Source of the DNA: Acholoe squamosa
Lineage: Eukaryota > Annelida > Polychaeta > Phyllodocida > Polynoidae
Direction: 5' to 3'
DNA length: 64,000 nucleotides
Assembly: GCA_949317995.1 (NCBI GenBank)
Contig: OX439046.1
Span: 36,182,002-36,246,001 of the forward strand
The notes under the pieces are model-generated. The model was not told the DNA's origin. It searched no databases and saw only the letters and a program-made list of their open reading frames with translations. This document shows positions 1-11,084 of the stretch, piece by piece (the stretch's first letter is position 1; each line of letters begins with the position of its first letter). Position numbers and translations under genes: made by a program.

Positions 1-176
1 CATCTCAGTAGGTTTAATTAGCAGGACATCAAGCGCCTTAACACACACCAGCACACAGCCTCATCCCTACATCTCCCACAAAACTGACAACCATAACCTT
101 TGCCATTATGAGCTGCTTATTATAAAAGTAGCTGTCGATCAATTCACTGACAATACAGCTGAGAGGGATGCAATTG
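1..176. other. Unassigned AT-rich flank
   Basis: There is no open frame of note and no repeat I recognise. It is simply the left flank of the GGTGTTTA element that begins at 177. Confidence 0.5.
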
Positions 177-1079
177 CACAGCAAAAATGGTGTTTAGATC
201 CTAAACATAATTCTAAACATAATCTTGTCACGTTTTTCTGAACACAATATCATCCTTAACATATGAAAAGTGTTTGGAGAAATGACATGTTTAGCTAATT
301 AATGTGTTTATGCTATAAAGTGTTTAGGTTTATGCTGGGTTTTTTTCTGATTTGAGGAATTTTGCTTAGATATTCAATTTGATTCTCTATGCATACTATG
401 ATATTTTATTTGGGGATTGGCTTATGAATGAATTTAGGTTGAGGACCCTATGCATCATTCATGCCCACTTTCTGAAGGGGATCAATGCACCTTCATCTAC
501 AGGGACAGCTATACTGTCCAAGTATTTCATCTATACTTTATTGAACCCATAGCACATTAGTGCCAGGGTTCCATTGTCAAATACAACAGAGACACAGAAA
601 GGATTTTGCCTTATATATTTTCTTAATTCACAAAATGGGTGTCCAAGCACTAGTTGCTTCCCCCTGGTGCACTAGTAGCAATGTCATAGGGTGTTATTGC
701 ATATCATCTTATTGTTAACGTAATATACATACTGTATTAGGTAAAACTGTGATTTAGGAGAATACTGCAATATATTGTAACCAAGTAATAACAGATGACT
801 GCATGCAGAAGGTCAACTTTAGATTAGAGCTGCCACCTGGTGTATATTTTATGTCTAAACACCAAGGAATATTAGTGTTTAAAAGCTAAACACCTAGTTT
901 TCTGTCTGTTTACAGTCTACACATGTAAACATGTTTAATATAACTGTTTAGGTGTTTAGAATTTACATGTTTTAATCATAAACACATGGTTGGCTAAACA
1001 CCTATTGAGCCAAAATGTTTAGATTTTAAACATATTTAGACCTAAACATGTTTAAAGTCTAAACACCATTTTTGCAATG
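177..1079. mobile_element. Non-autonomous TIR element, GGTGTTTA subterminal family, copy 1
   Basis: The left end reads CACAGCAAAAATGGTGTTTA. The reverse complement of the right end reads CATTGCAAAAATGGTGTTTA, so the two ends form a terminal inverted repeat (TIR) of about 20 bases. Inside each end, GGTGTTTA or TAAACACC and close variants recur, densest at 840-1079. There is no transposase-like frame. The ends and motif match the 1342-bp element at 31689-33030, which has cleaner CACTG termini. CACTG-type ends and subterminal motif arrays are known from CACTA/EnSpm elements. A Tc1/mariner-like origin is the main alternative, because the sister copy has a TA duplication. Confidence 0.75.
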
Positions 1080-2390
1080 TAGTACTTACACCAGCTTTTG
1101 AACAGCTCTATGAACCGCTTTTTCTTTCCAGATATGGAAATCTTCATTTTTATGCCAGTACACGGATTTACTATGAACACTAATTATTAGAATAATACCT
1201 TTGATAGGTGCATTCTATCTGAAAATAGTGTGAGGTGAGCATTATGGATGTCAGGGTGATATCATGATTGAGATTCCTGCATGGGCGTATACATAATACA
1301 TATCTAATGGTTAGGTATTAACTTCTTCTAACATAACCTTTTTCCGGTTTTCACACATGCCTAAGTATGACTCCATGTATGTCTGAACTGCCGTTAGCAT
1401 TCTTCACTCTCATTGCCTCTAATCCAAACAGTAATATTCAATCCGAAGCAAAGGAGAAAAAAAGGTAGATATATCTAACAATTGATTATTACCATCATCC
1501 ACAAAATAGGTGATTTGCCACCACTCTATGATAGATCAACTGATAAAAGGGATGAAACAAGAGCCTCCTCCAAACAGATTTTATAATCAATTCTGACTGA
1601 CAGCCTAATGAAGTCTTATATTTACTGGGATGTGTCGGCCTGGTATTTTAAATGTTCCTATTGCATGCATGTCTGTTCGGTAGGAAACAGTATCTTCCCT
1701 CATAAAGGCTTTCGTGTCTTAAGTTACCTATCACATTAAATGTCTTACCTCATGTTTCAGAGTAGATTTAGGAGGAAAGACATAATGGATTTGTAGCCTG
1801 TGTACTCATATTACCTCTTAGCAAAATGGTCTTACTTATTTTAAGTGAATGTGTCGCTGCCTTTGGCCAAGGTACGTATCCTGTAGTTGGTACTATTGGG
1901 ACGAGATGCAGTGAAGGATACTTTCAAATGACAGTAGTTGTTTTAACTCCATTGGATATTGATGAGACAGGAAATGGTTTGGCACGTGTGTGCTTGGTAA
2001 GACTTAAGACTTCTCGGAAACTCATAAATCTACAGATTACAGCAAAGGTTAACTTGTGTAGTTACTTTTTTTTGGCATGAAACTCATAATCAGGTTTATT
2101 GCCATGATTTTCCGTTTGCATATTAACGCGACCGAACTGATATGCGAGGGGGGTAATTGATAGCATTAATACACTGATTCCGAAAGCACATCATATACTG
2201 ACTGAAATCTTCAAGACCACAAGAAAACTGATACTTTTGTCCGTAACTCTCAGCCTGCATGCCCCACTGAGAGTTACAAATTACTACCTAAAACTGCTGC
2301 TGGATAAAGGTGATTCATTCTGACATGTATTGCAACTTTCAAACCTAACACAGCCGACGTAAACTGATATGTATCTATATTTCTTATTGG
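1080..2390. other. No gene seen; holds a short dispersed repeat
   Basis: An open frame of 84 codons at 1826-2080 matches nothing I know and is probably chance. A block at about 1660-1715 (TATTGCATGCA, then GGAAACAGTATC, then CCCTCATAAAG) recurs at about 13430-13490, so this is partly dispersed-repeat DNA. Confidence 0.5.
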
Positions 2391-3264
2391 TACACTGTTA
2401 AAAAATTCCGTAGATTTTACAGAGAATCATTGTTAAATTTTACGGGGTTTCACCGTGATTTCTATTACAATGAAACACCTTTAGATTAAGTGATTTTACT
2501 GTGAATCTGTGTAAAACACTACGGAAAAGTACAGTTATTTCGTAAACGGTGAATCTTTGTCTTTTTGGAAGTTTCATATCTTCCCACTAGGTGGCCTCGG
2601 GGCTCACTTTGAGACTTTCTTCAATGTCCTAGACCCTAAACCGATCAATTGTTGCAAAATTCAAAAAGTATACACTTTAGTTTATGTACCATGTTATCAA
2701 AATGCATGTCTACATTGTAGTTTCATAGATTTCAGATATTCAAAAATATAATTAATCTTTGTGTAGCAAAGGAGAGTATCAGGGATATCATAAACACCCA
2801 TTATGTGGTAATAGAAAAATAATACATAGGCATACCACTACAGTTTTTAATTCATCACAATTCTGAGGTAATCTATATTCTTAGATTGTTACTCTAAAGT
2901 TATGAAGGGCATAATGTGCCTCTCAAGTACTCATTTATAATCATAATGATTATGATGCCCCCCCCCCACCACTAGGATGTCTAGATGAACTGCATATGCA
3001 ACCAAACCATATATAAATACCACATCCATTTTGGATTAACAGTGGAAGTTCTAGAATGTCAAGCCAGAGGTTGAATATACATATGAAAAATTAATGGTGT
3101 ATAGCATTGAAACCAAAACAATCTGTAATTAATTATCCTAAGGCATTGTTTAGAAATAACAGAGCCATTAAAAAAATGGTGACCGTTAAAAAAACGGTGA
3201 AAGATTGGCATCCACTGTTGCCAATGATTCTTCGTTTTTTCTACGGAAATTTTTTAACAGTGTA
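2391..3264. mobile_element. CACTG-ended non-autonomous DNA transposon (CCGTAGA family)
   Basis: The left end is TACACTGTTAAAAAATTCCG. The reverse complement of the right end is TACACTGTTAAAAAATTTCC. After that both arms continue with CGTAGA and then AGAATCATTG, giving an imperfect inverted repeat of about 45 bases. The outermost TA on each side is probably the target duplication, so the element proper would be 2393-3262. The interior has TTTACGG/CCGTAAA-type motifs and a C9 run near 2955. The open frames inside (2557-2751, 3107-3385) show no transposase features. The ends resemble the CACTG elements at 31689 and 6851. Confidence 0.8.
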
Positions 3265-3343
3265 TGATAAGGGAGAGGTCATGGTCATTTTCAACAAGGG
3301 TAGTAGGAGGGGGATTTGGTGGGGGCCAAAAATTACCAGGAGG

Positions 3344-3595
3344 CCATTTCTTAATACACTACGACTACTAACCTTCACGTCGTAGTGAGGAACCTTATTT
3401 AGTGACATTACATCCAAACGGTATTGGTCATGTAAGGCCTGCAGCACTACGATTGCCTTACCAAATCCTATGTGATTGCTGCATAAGGTCTGACTGTACA
3501 GAGCAGTCGTAATGCCCTACCTACGATAATTGGCACTAAGTTTTTGGCTTTCAAATCGTAGTGGCTGTGTGCAGTCGTAGTACCTTAAGAAATGG
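3344..3595. mobile_element. Small MITE with CATTTCTTAA ends and CACTACGA motifs
   Basis: The left end runs CCATTTCTTAAT then ACTACGACTA. The right end in reverse complement runs CCATTTCTTAAGG then ACTACGACTG, so the element is a 250-bp inverted-repeat unit. ACTACGA or TCGTAGT occurs about seven times inside. A related, left-truncated copy lies at about 13590-13710 and ends with the same CATTTCTTAA. There is no coding capacity. The minus-strand open frame at 3551-3814 overlaps only its edge and is not credible. Confidence 0.7.
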
Positions 3596-3834
3596 ACTCC
3601 TGACCTCGTGGAGAGGGTGAACCATAACAATGTTCGCCCTTCGTATATAGGGTGAAAATTCGACCGTTGTAGTTAAATGTCCAGACATTACTAGGAGAAA
3701 CGGCAGTGGCCTGGGAGAACTTTGACTGGTTTGAAGGTCTACAGTTATTCGCCATTTACTGCAACAACTCGATGCATGACAGGGTGAAGTAGCTGATGGA
3801 TGAACACTCATCATTAAACAAGAGTAGACTTAAC

Positions 3835-3940
3835 CTTTGGTGGGGGGGGGCAGAAAAAAAAACACGCTCGGCATTCCCACTTGAAATTAACCCCCCCCCC
3901 CCCCACCTTTTTTCTTAAATGACCACTCCTTGAGGTCCTC
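3835..3940. repeat. G/C-run repeat ending in an AAATGACCACTCCTTGAGG block
   Basis: A G10 run near 3841, a C14-16 run near 3891-3904, then TTCTTAAATGACCACTCCTT. The reverse complement of that last block (AAGGAGTGGTCATTT) closely matches 8846-8866, where another G-rich repeat begins. These are probably two degraded copies of one repeat family in opposite orientation. Confidence 0.5.
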
Positions 3941-4050
3941 CCCAATCAGCAATGGAACATTGGGTCATGCTTGTCCATGCTTGGCCCAATATAAGCCAAC
4001 ATTGGCTCAATATAAACCGACATTGGCCCAATGTATCCTTGCTACCTGGG
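3941..4050. mobile_element. Tiny palindromic MITE, TTGGCCCAAT type
   Basis: The left end CCCAATCAGCAATGGAACAT pairs with the right end, which in reverse complement reads CCCAGGTAGCAAGGATACAT. Both then continue TTGGG. The interior repeats TTGGCCCAAT or TTGGCTCAAT three times. The ends resemble those of the 99-bp element at 60766-60864. Length is about 110 bp and there is no coding capacity. Confidence 0.6.
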
Positions 4051-5850
4051 TCCTTAAGATCCTGTAAAATTCCTCACCAATTCAATTTTTGAACAAAAGA
4101 AGCATGCCCTTAATGATCACCTTTATTACTGTTTTGAACATAAAAATGGTTGGTACAATGCTCCTCAACGTTTATCATCTACCATACGTGAATAGATTAT
4201 CCTCAACCAATTCCATCAGCCAGCTGCTCCTTTCCACACTGGTGCTAGTTATACAAACAACCCATTAATCACATAGCTATTTCCTATGTGTATAGCAGTG
4301 TTTTATTAGAGCCGTATGCCAAAATCAAGTTAAGTATCCTTCTGATGTCAGTTAGAGTTCTAATCAAAAGTTTGATGAGAACGTCTGTTTCACAATATTT
4401 TCTAAGAGAGTCTAAAAAATAAACTTCAACGACTTTCATTTAAACTAAAATAGTATTTCAGGTGTAACCAAAGTTAGGATGATAGCCAAACAGATTTAGA
4501 CAATAGTTGGGAATTTCACTTTTATATTCTGTGAACAGGAAATGCTAGCAGAAAAATGCAATACCTGTGAAGGCTGTTTTCTGCTCCTGTTATGGAAACC
4601 ATATCACAAGACTGAAAATGTCAATCTATTTGTGAAGTCTGAAATGTGACGCATGTACCAAGGTTTACCGTGTCTCTAATTTGACACAAATCTCCATGAA
4701 AATGTTAGACAACCCCTTACCATAATCATACCGTATGGCTGGCCTTTTGATAGAAGTGTTACTTTTTATGAATGTATTTGTGATACTGCTGTGCTGACAA
4801 AGGATGGTGTGATTTCTGCTTTGCACAACTGACACTGACACCTTCATAAGGCATGTCCTCAGACAGGTCTTTGAAAGTTAAATACAGATCCGTATCGCAC
4901 ATGTTTGTAACACGTTGGCACAAAATAAGCCTAGGTGCCCAAGCGTGCTTTAAAGCACGGTTTTGGGCTTAAATAGGGCTTAAATGGGGCTTACATTCAT
5001 ATTGAAGGAAACTATCATCCAGATACTTCTACTAGTCCAATCTGCAAAGTTAGACCCTCTGTAGAATGGCTATGACCTCCCAATCACAATACAATTATCC
5101 ATTTTGCTCTATCTCCATTATACCAAACACAGGAGTCAAAACTTGAAAATGAGATGTCATATTATGTGATTCAATAGAGGGCCATCCTCCACTGAGCCAG
5201 GACCAGACATGACACCAATATTATGCTAGACCATATACATCCAATGTCCCAAACTCCCATTAGATTTTAAAAGAAATGTTCCTATCCATAGAGATAATCC
5301 ATGCATTGTTACTATCACATTATGTCTCCTGAGTGGTAGTACACATATATGCAGAATCAGCTTTGAATGAGGCCTCGGAATTGCATGTATTATGTATGGG
5401 GAGGGGCTATATATTACACAAAAGAGATCAAATACTACCTAATGACAACAAATGGAAGGTTTTGGTAACTATGGTTACCAAATCTGACCAGTAAATTCCA
5501 TGTCCTTTACTGAAAGTCGTCACTGAGTATGAGTATTCAAGAAATGTAATATAGAGCCAATATCAAAAGGGAAGATCAAAATAACACATGGGCTTATCAA
5601 CTAAGTGATATAATTGTGAAAAAGTGTAAAATCTTCAAATAATTCTGGGCACCAAAAGGTTAAACTATAATGTTTTCATTAGCATTTTTGTGGCCATTTT
5701 GGGGGTCGCCAAGCCCCTGAGCTTAGGATTTGATTTTTTCACTAATTTTATTTGCTCATTTTATCAGTCTCGATGAGTGCTTGATGTCATATATGGGTTT
5801 AAGTGGTCCAAAGTCGATATTAAAACTGCCTGAAATTGACCCCTTTTTGC
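4051..5850. other. No gene seen
   Basis: AT-rich sequence with only short chance open frames (for example 60 codons on the minus strand at 4665-4847). A small perfect hairpin, GTGCTTTAAAGCAC, lies near 4947-4960 and is followed by a repeated GGGCTTAAAT phrase. Nothing else stands out. Confidence 0.5.
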
Positions 5851-6164
5851 TTTGAAAATAAATAAAAGTGATATGTTTTTGTTTTGTTTTTATGAAAATA
5901 GGTCTAGGTATGTGTCTGTCCACTTTTATTATTCCTTTTGTCTTCCTAGGTGGAATCTTTCTATTCTCTGGAGCAGTTTACTTTTTCTAAAGTGGTTTGT
6001 CTGGGCAAAAAATTGGCTATTTTGCCTCCCCCAGATAATACCTAAAAGTAAAATGGGTTTAGTTATGCCTTACAAAGTTTGCTACTCATGGGGGGTAACA
6101 TATGCTGAAAGTATTTTCCTTGCGAAAAACCCTTTTTTTTTCCTTGTCCGAGCGAAAGATTAAG

Positions 6165-6655
6165 TTCCTTCTCCTCCTGAGTAGGATAAATAGATTTAAC
6201 TATCCTAACTATATCAATTATATACCCCCAACATATACCTAAGTACCCAATGTATAAGATAATGAATTACTGCCCATGCTTTGTTGTAGCAGAGATGGGA
6301 AGTGATTTTTTGTCCGGGCGACATTGTGTCCGGGCGAGCGACCTTTCAATAACATCCATATTGAGGGCTTGATTTTCTTTAGAAATGATCATCAAATCTT
6401 CCTGACAATCTCAGGTCTGGACTATTTTGACCTGTAGATTACAGAAATCAGCTTTTCATTAATGTGAGATGTGTCTTTGTCATCATGAAATGCACATAGT
6501 TCATCGCAATTCTGGTCATATTTGGACAAACAATTAATGTTCCTGCCCCTCCTGTGAACAGTTACTGAATTCAACCATCCTAACCATGGCAATCATTTAC
6601 CCCCTACATATACCTATATATCCAATGGATAGAAAGTCGGGAGGACATCCTCTTC
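6165..6655 (+). repeat. Old direct duplication, spacing about 380 bp
   Basis: Two blocks share the same word order: 6170-6265 (CTCCTCCTGAG, AACTATCCTAACTAT, TACCCCC, ACATATACCTA, CCCAATG) and 6547-6630 (CCCCTCCTGTG, CAACCATCCTAACCAT, TACCCCC, ACATATACCTA, CCAATGG). The intervening 6310-6345 repeats the word GTCCGGGCGA, which also appears as GTCCGAGCGA at 6147. This looks like a diverged tandem duplication. The open frames at 5852-6163 and 6586-6834 show no protein similarity I can recognise. Confidence 0.55.
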
Positions 6656-6850
6656 AGGCTATAGAGGTTCCAGGTGTTGCCATAGCAACAGTTTTCATAT
6701 TTAACTCAAAATATCTGGTGGGCATTTTCCCCAACACCATAGACTATGCACAAGAAATAACTATGAGATGCTCCAAGGTTTTTTCTCAGACCCCTAAAAT
6801 GACCACGGAAATTCTATTTGGCTCACTTCTATGATATTCAAACTAATGTA

Positions 6851-7446
6851 TGCCTACAGCAAATTGCGCTGTGATCATACAGTATAAGTTGCTGTAGTCT
6901 GAAATACAGCAACTTTTGCTGTACAAGTACTTTGTTGCTGTAAATACAACATTACAGCAAGTTTTGCTGTAGATATACTCTCATATATTTGCTGTAGCCC
7001 CAAATATAGCAACACCTACTGTTCAGTTACTGAGTGTATTGCTGTAGATGCAGGATTACAGCAAGTACTGCGGTAGACATTGTGGTTCTGTGCTTTGGCA
7101 CCAGGTGCCCTTAGGATCTCTTTGGCAGAGAATTTTAGTCAATGTTGAATCTATTTTCATCTATAAAAAGGAAGTAAAATGTGTCACATGAAAAAACATC
7201 ACAATCTTCTGTATATTTACAGCAAATTACAATCTACTGTACATTTACAGCAAATTCTACTAGAACCACAGCTGACAGCAACATTTGCTGTTCAATAACA
7301 GTAGTATTATTTACAGTAGATCAACAGGAGATGTTGCTGTACCTTTACAGCAAGTCAGTTGCTGTAGACCTACAACAAAATATACTGGAACAATTGCTGC
7401 CAGCAACCTTTGCTGTAGATGTACATCACTTACTATTTACAGTGTA
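6851..7446. mobile_element. Non-autonomous element packed with TTGCTGTA motifs
   Basis: About 20 copies of TTGCTGTA/TACAGCAA and near variants occur in two clusters, 6851-7075 and 7200-7430. They are separated by about 120 bases without the motif. The right end in reverse complement reads CTACACTGTAAATAG. The left end, CCTACAGCAAATTG, looks like an eroded version of it. The TACACTG end and the motif clusters at both sides match the layout of the other CACTG-type elements here. The overlapping open frames at 7181-7524 are built from the motif and are not genes. Confidence 0.65.
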
Positions 7447-7499
7447 GCCTATATGAATATGATAAATAAATGGGGAAATTCAATTGGCAACCCACTTAT

Positions 7500-8538
7500 A
7501 CCCACTGAGCTGGATTGTCACTAAACCCGGGGGGGGGGCACTTGCCCATGAAATTGATACTGACTGCAGCCCGACTCCTGAGAGCGGTGATGGTGGATCC
7601 CCACGCAATCCTGAAAAAGGGGCAGTGGATTCCCATGAGATCTCTAATAGCAGGGCGGTGGAATTCCATTAGATCCCGAAAAGAGTGTATTATTTGGACA
7701 CCATACAAAAGAGGGCATGAAAGTGATAAAAAAACTCAGTGCTGACAATGAAAAATGCTGATCCATACAAATACATGAGTACAATAGGCAGATTGGTGGA
7801 GGGTGTAGGCTTGAAGGGGGGATGCGGTCCAGTCAATATTTGGGATCGTGGAAAAAGGGGGGCGGTCAGTGTCCAACTTATCAGTCAAGTAGGGCAGACA
7901 GATTACTAGATCACTGGGAGATAGGACAGTAGGGCAGCAGTTGAGGGTGACCTACATAGAGTCAATGCCCCCCAGGCACTAAATACACTAAATAAACGTG
8001 AGCCATGGAGAGAAGAATCAACATTTATTGACTCTAGACACATCAAAAGCATATGTGTATGAGGCTGGATTCTCTGACTAATCAACTGGAAAATTTAAAC
8101 GACCCTTTGTTGTATCCAACCACTTGAGAGGGATAAGAAGAACACTGAAATTCACTTTTTTGATTTTGAGCCGTCGATGACATCTATAGTATAGGAACAT
8201 TTACATTATGTTGCTAAACATATGTAAATCTTGCTAACCTTTGTTTATATAACCTCTATTATGCAGAAACCAATACCTTCACAGTTTGCTGTTTCTTGAT
8301 GTATCACAGATAAACTGCTGATTTGACAATGTGTTCCTAATAAGCAGTATGATGGACCACGAGTAGCGCATGCTGAGCACGGGAGTGTGATAAGCTTTGG
8401 ACAGGACTATTGTAAGCACATAAGCTTTACATGGACACTGGAGACTGGGTAAGTGGTATTTTTGTTCTTTTCTGTGTGGCACCCAGGGTTAGTGGAAGTG
8501 ACTGGTACAGCGTGCAGTGACAGTGACTGTTTGTAAAC
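7500..8538. other. No gene seen; G-rich degenerate repeat at the left side
   Basis: 7525-7690 holds G-run phrases (a G10 run near 7531, then GGATCCCCACGCAATCC and GGGCGGTGGAATTCC) resembling a degenerate tandem of about 35-45 bases. The three open frames across it in different phases are a by-product. The rest, up to 8538, is AT-rich without recognisable features. Confidence 0.4.
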
Positions 8539-8820
8539 ATGGCCAGTGGTGAACAGGTTGACAGGTGGATAAATGAGTTGAGGAATAGAAAGACACGCAC
8601 TACCACTGGAGAGGTTAGGGGTGACATTGAAGAGAATAGGGATTTGAAAGAATCTCTCAATTTTGCCCATAATGAGATTAAGAGGCTCAGTAAGAATGAC
8701 ACTGAAAACAAAGGCAGACTAGATGCACAGGGCGACTACATAGCTGACCTATCTAGAGAAGTCAACTTTACTAAGCATAACATTGCAAGTAATAAAGAGG
8801 CTATTATAACCTTTAAAAAC
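8539..8820 (+). pseudogene. Coiled-coil fragment resembling a LINE ORF1 N-terminus
   Basis: An ATG in good context (AAACATGG) opens a frame of 114 codons, of which the first ~94 look truly coding. They are highly charged, with heptad-like spacing (residues ~28-75, including NEIKRLSKNDTENKGRLD) and low cysteine and tryptophan content. This composition and the phrase ENKGRLDAQGDYIADLSREV are typical of the coiled-coil head of non-LTR retrotransposon ORF1 proteins, which bind element RNA. After residue ~94 the frame runs into a T-run and the G-rich repeat at 8843, where the composition changes abruptly, so the true gene is cut there. An exon of an ordinary coiled-coil host protein is possible. 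No reverse-transcriptase frame follows. Confidence 0.45.
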
Positions 8821-8842
8821 TTTTTTTTACTGAAGTGTTTAT

Positions 8843-9075
8843 TAAGGGAGTGGTCATTTATTATCAATGGGGGGTGGGTTTGAGGGGGGCGTAAAAAATT
8901 CTGACCCCTCTCGAGGGGGGGGCTAAAAAAATTTTGATCCCTCTTGAGGGGGGGCTAAAAAAATTTACCCTCTTTTTAGCAAAAAAGCCAGCGCACTACT
9001 ATAGATCAAAGAGGGGGCGCGAAAACTCTCCGTGCCTCCGGCGCGGGGGGGGGCGCAAAATTTTTTTACTGCCGT
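8843..9075. repeat. G-run tandem repeat interrupting the coiled-coil frame
   Basis: It begins AAGGGAGTGGTCATTTATTA. It then repeats a ~33-35-base unit of a G7-9 run, CTAAAAAAATTT and a CCCTCTCGA or CCCTCTTGA block (about 8885, 8920 and 8950), and ends with GGCGCAAAATTTTTT. The opening block is the inverse of that at 3920-3940. It sits immediately downstream of the last coding-like residues of the 8539 frame. Confidence 0.6.
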
Positions 9076-9082
9076 CTCCTGA

Positions 9083-9540
9083 TTGAAGAAAATGAGTGTA
9101 TATACAGTTAAGATAAGGCATGGATTTCAGCCATCTCTTAATGGTAGAATATCAGTGTATACTCATATAAGGTGGATATCGTTTTATCATTCTCCTGATG
9201 GTAACAAACAATGCAAATATGTACTGTTGCACAGCTACATTTTCATGCATCTGCAACTCCTTCCCTTTCCCTGTTCTTCTCTGTCTATCCCTTTCCATAG
9301 TTCCCTACCCTGTCTATACAGTTAAGGTGACATGTATTTCACCATCTTATCTTGGTAGAAACAGAGTGTAAATACATTTAAGAAGACATGTGTTTCACCC
9401 ATCTTTTGATGGTAGAATATGACTGCATATAGACATTCAAGGAGAGATGGATTTCACCAATCACTACATGATAGAAAATAAGTATATATACCTTTAGGAT
9501 GAGAAATGTTTTACACCTATTTGCTTACAGTAGAAAACAG
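9083..9540 (-). repeat. 60-bp satellite, reverse-oriented array
   Basis: Six to seven degenerate units of about 58-62 bases, each with GATTTCACC, then TGATGGTAGAA, then a TATATACA-rich stretch (units start near 9087, 9149, 9305, 9360, 9419 and 9478). They are the reverse complement of the units in the neighbouring array at 9541-10075. A C/T-rich stretch at 9240-9310 breaks the array. Confidence 0.65.
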
Positions 9541-10075
9541 ATCAGTGAAAGTCATGACCAACCTTTTATCAAAACATATTTCTACAATCAATAGAGTGAT
9601 GAAATCCATGTCTAACCTTAATGTACCCATGTTTTCTACCATCAGTTGATAGATGAAAGCCATTTCCAACCTTAGATATGTATATCAATTATTTATACCA
9701 CCTGTTAATGGATGAAAGTCATGTCCAACCTTGTACATATACGGATTTTTTTCTATTATCAATAGGTTGGTGAAAGTCATGTCCAATCTTCAATGAAGAT
9801 ACCCATTAATTTCTAGGATCAGTTAATGGGTGAAAGTCATGTCTAACCTTGAATGTATGTACACCAATTTTTTTCTACCTTCAGTTGATGGGTGAAAGTC
9901 ATGTCCAACCTTTTATGTACATATCCATCATTTCTACCATCAGTTGATGGGTGAAAGTCATGTCCAACCTTGAATGGATATATACATCATTTCTACCATC
10001 AGTTCATGGGAGAAAGTCATGTCCAACCTTGAATGTATATACCCATCAATTCTACCATCAGTTGATTGATGAGCC
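9541..10075 (+). repeat. 60-bp satellite, forward-oriented array
   Basis: About nine units of about 59-60 bases with the core GTGAAAGTCATGTCCAACC, then TATATACCCATC, then TTCTACCATCAGTTGATG. The best-conserved units lie at 9838-10070. Further degenerate units follow at about 10240-10430. The orientation flips relative to the array on the left, with the switch near 9540. The open frames at 9951-10145 and 10017-10235 come from the repeat. Confidence 0.75.
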
Positions 10076-10109
10076 ACATCCAACTATTGTCTGTCTGCAA
10101 TTCCTTGAA

Positions 10110-10520
10110 GTTAGCACTAGATGGCAGCACCAACTGACAAACTAAAACTGTACTGACCGACCAAAGATTGACTGCATTTCCACCTAGAGTTTCCCCAAAC
10201 AACCAAATATATTTACTACATACATTCATCTTCATTTTCTTCCATCAACTGATAGGTGAAACTCATGTTCAACCTGTTTAGTATATATTTATATTAATCA
10301 CTGAAAGTTATGTTCAACATTTAATTTATGTGTTTTCTCTCAGCAATAGATGAATAAAATGCATGTTCAATCTTCAATGTAATTATATATGATTCTCTAC
10401 CATCAACCGCTGGGTGAAACTCTTGTCTAGCTGATGATTCTCCACCTATATAGTTAACACTACTTGGCAGCACCAACTGACATACTAAAGCTGTACTGAC
10501 AGCCTAAAGATTTACTGCAT
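10110..10520 (+). repeat. Duplicated TGGCAGCACCAACTGACA block with degenerate satellite units between
   Basis: The block at 10119-10180 (AGATGGCAGCACCAACTGAC, then AAACTGTACTGAC, then AAAGATTGACTGCATT) recurs at 10450-10520 with the same word order. Its inverse appears at 11125-11160 and 11240-11262 (for example AGATGGTGCTGCCATCTTA). Together with the satellite units, this makes a composite inverted repeat spanning roughly 9.1-11.3 kb. Confidence 0.6.
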
Positions 10521-10536
10521 TATCATAATCCGGTAT

Positions 10537-10690
10537 TTTCCTGTCCCTAATCCTAATCCTAACCCTAAATCCAAATCCACCCCTTACCCTTACCCAACAG
10601 CTAAACCTTACCCTATCCCCACCCCTAATCCTAACCCAAACCGGAATCCTAACTCTAACTTTAACTCAAACCCTATAACTTCCCCGAAAA
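10537..10690. repeat. Degenerate telomere-like (CCCTAA) tract
   Basis: About 150 bases are dominated by CCTAAT, CCTAACC, CCCTAAA, CCCTTACC and similar six- to eight-base words on this strand. That is what an old interstitial array of the common animal telomere hexamer (TTAGGG on the other strand) decays into. It is far from a perfect array. A C-rich microsatellite of independent origin is possible. Confidence 0.55.
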
Positions 10691-11084
10691 CAAGTGGTCC
10701 AGTTTTTCTTGCCTTAAGCCCATTGCTAGCACCTTTCCATAACCCTAGGCATACACTTGAACCTATGCCAAACCATTATATTACAGTTAGAAAAATCACA
10801 ATCCTTACCTAAACCTCTTGGTTACATCTAGGTTTGAGATCATTGTTAAGCCAACAGTTTTGGTGGTGGCTAGGCTTAAGGCTACCATAAGAGAAGAATT
10901 AGGGTCATGGTTATGCCTTGCAAGCACCCTAAACTGTGATTTGCTATTACTTCTTAATTTGCAAATCAATGTACCAATAAAGATACAGACTGTCATAGAA
11001 GATATACAAATATCTAGTGTCTAGTGCACCTCATGACACTTTTTTCAGATTTTCAAAGTACTTTTGATCCTAAGCACAATGCTA

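Noticed and set aside
10805-11024. Overlapping plus and minus frames of 63-68 codons
   Set aside because: They are near-mirror frames on opposite strands with no domain, typical of chance in a compositionally even stretch.
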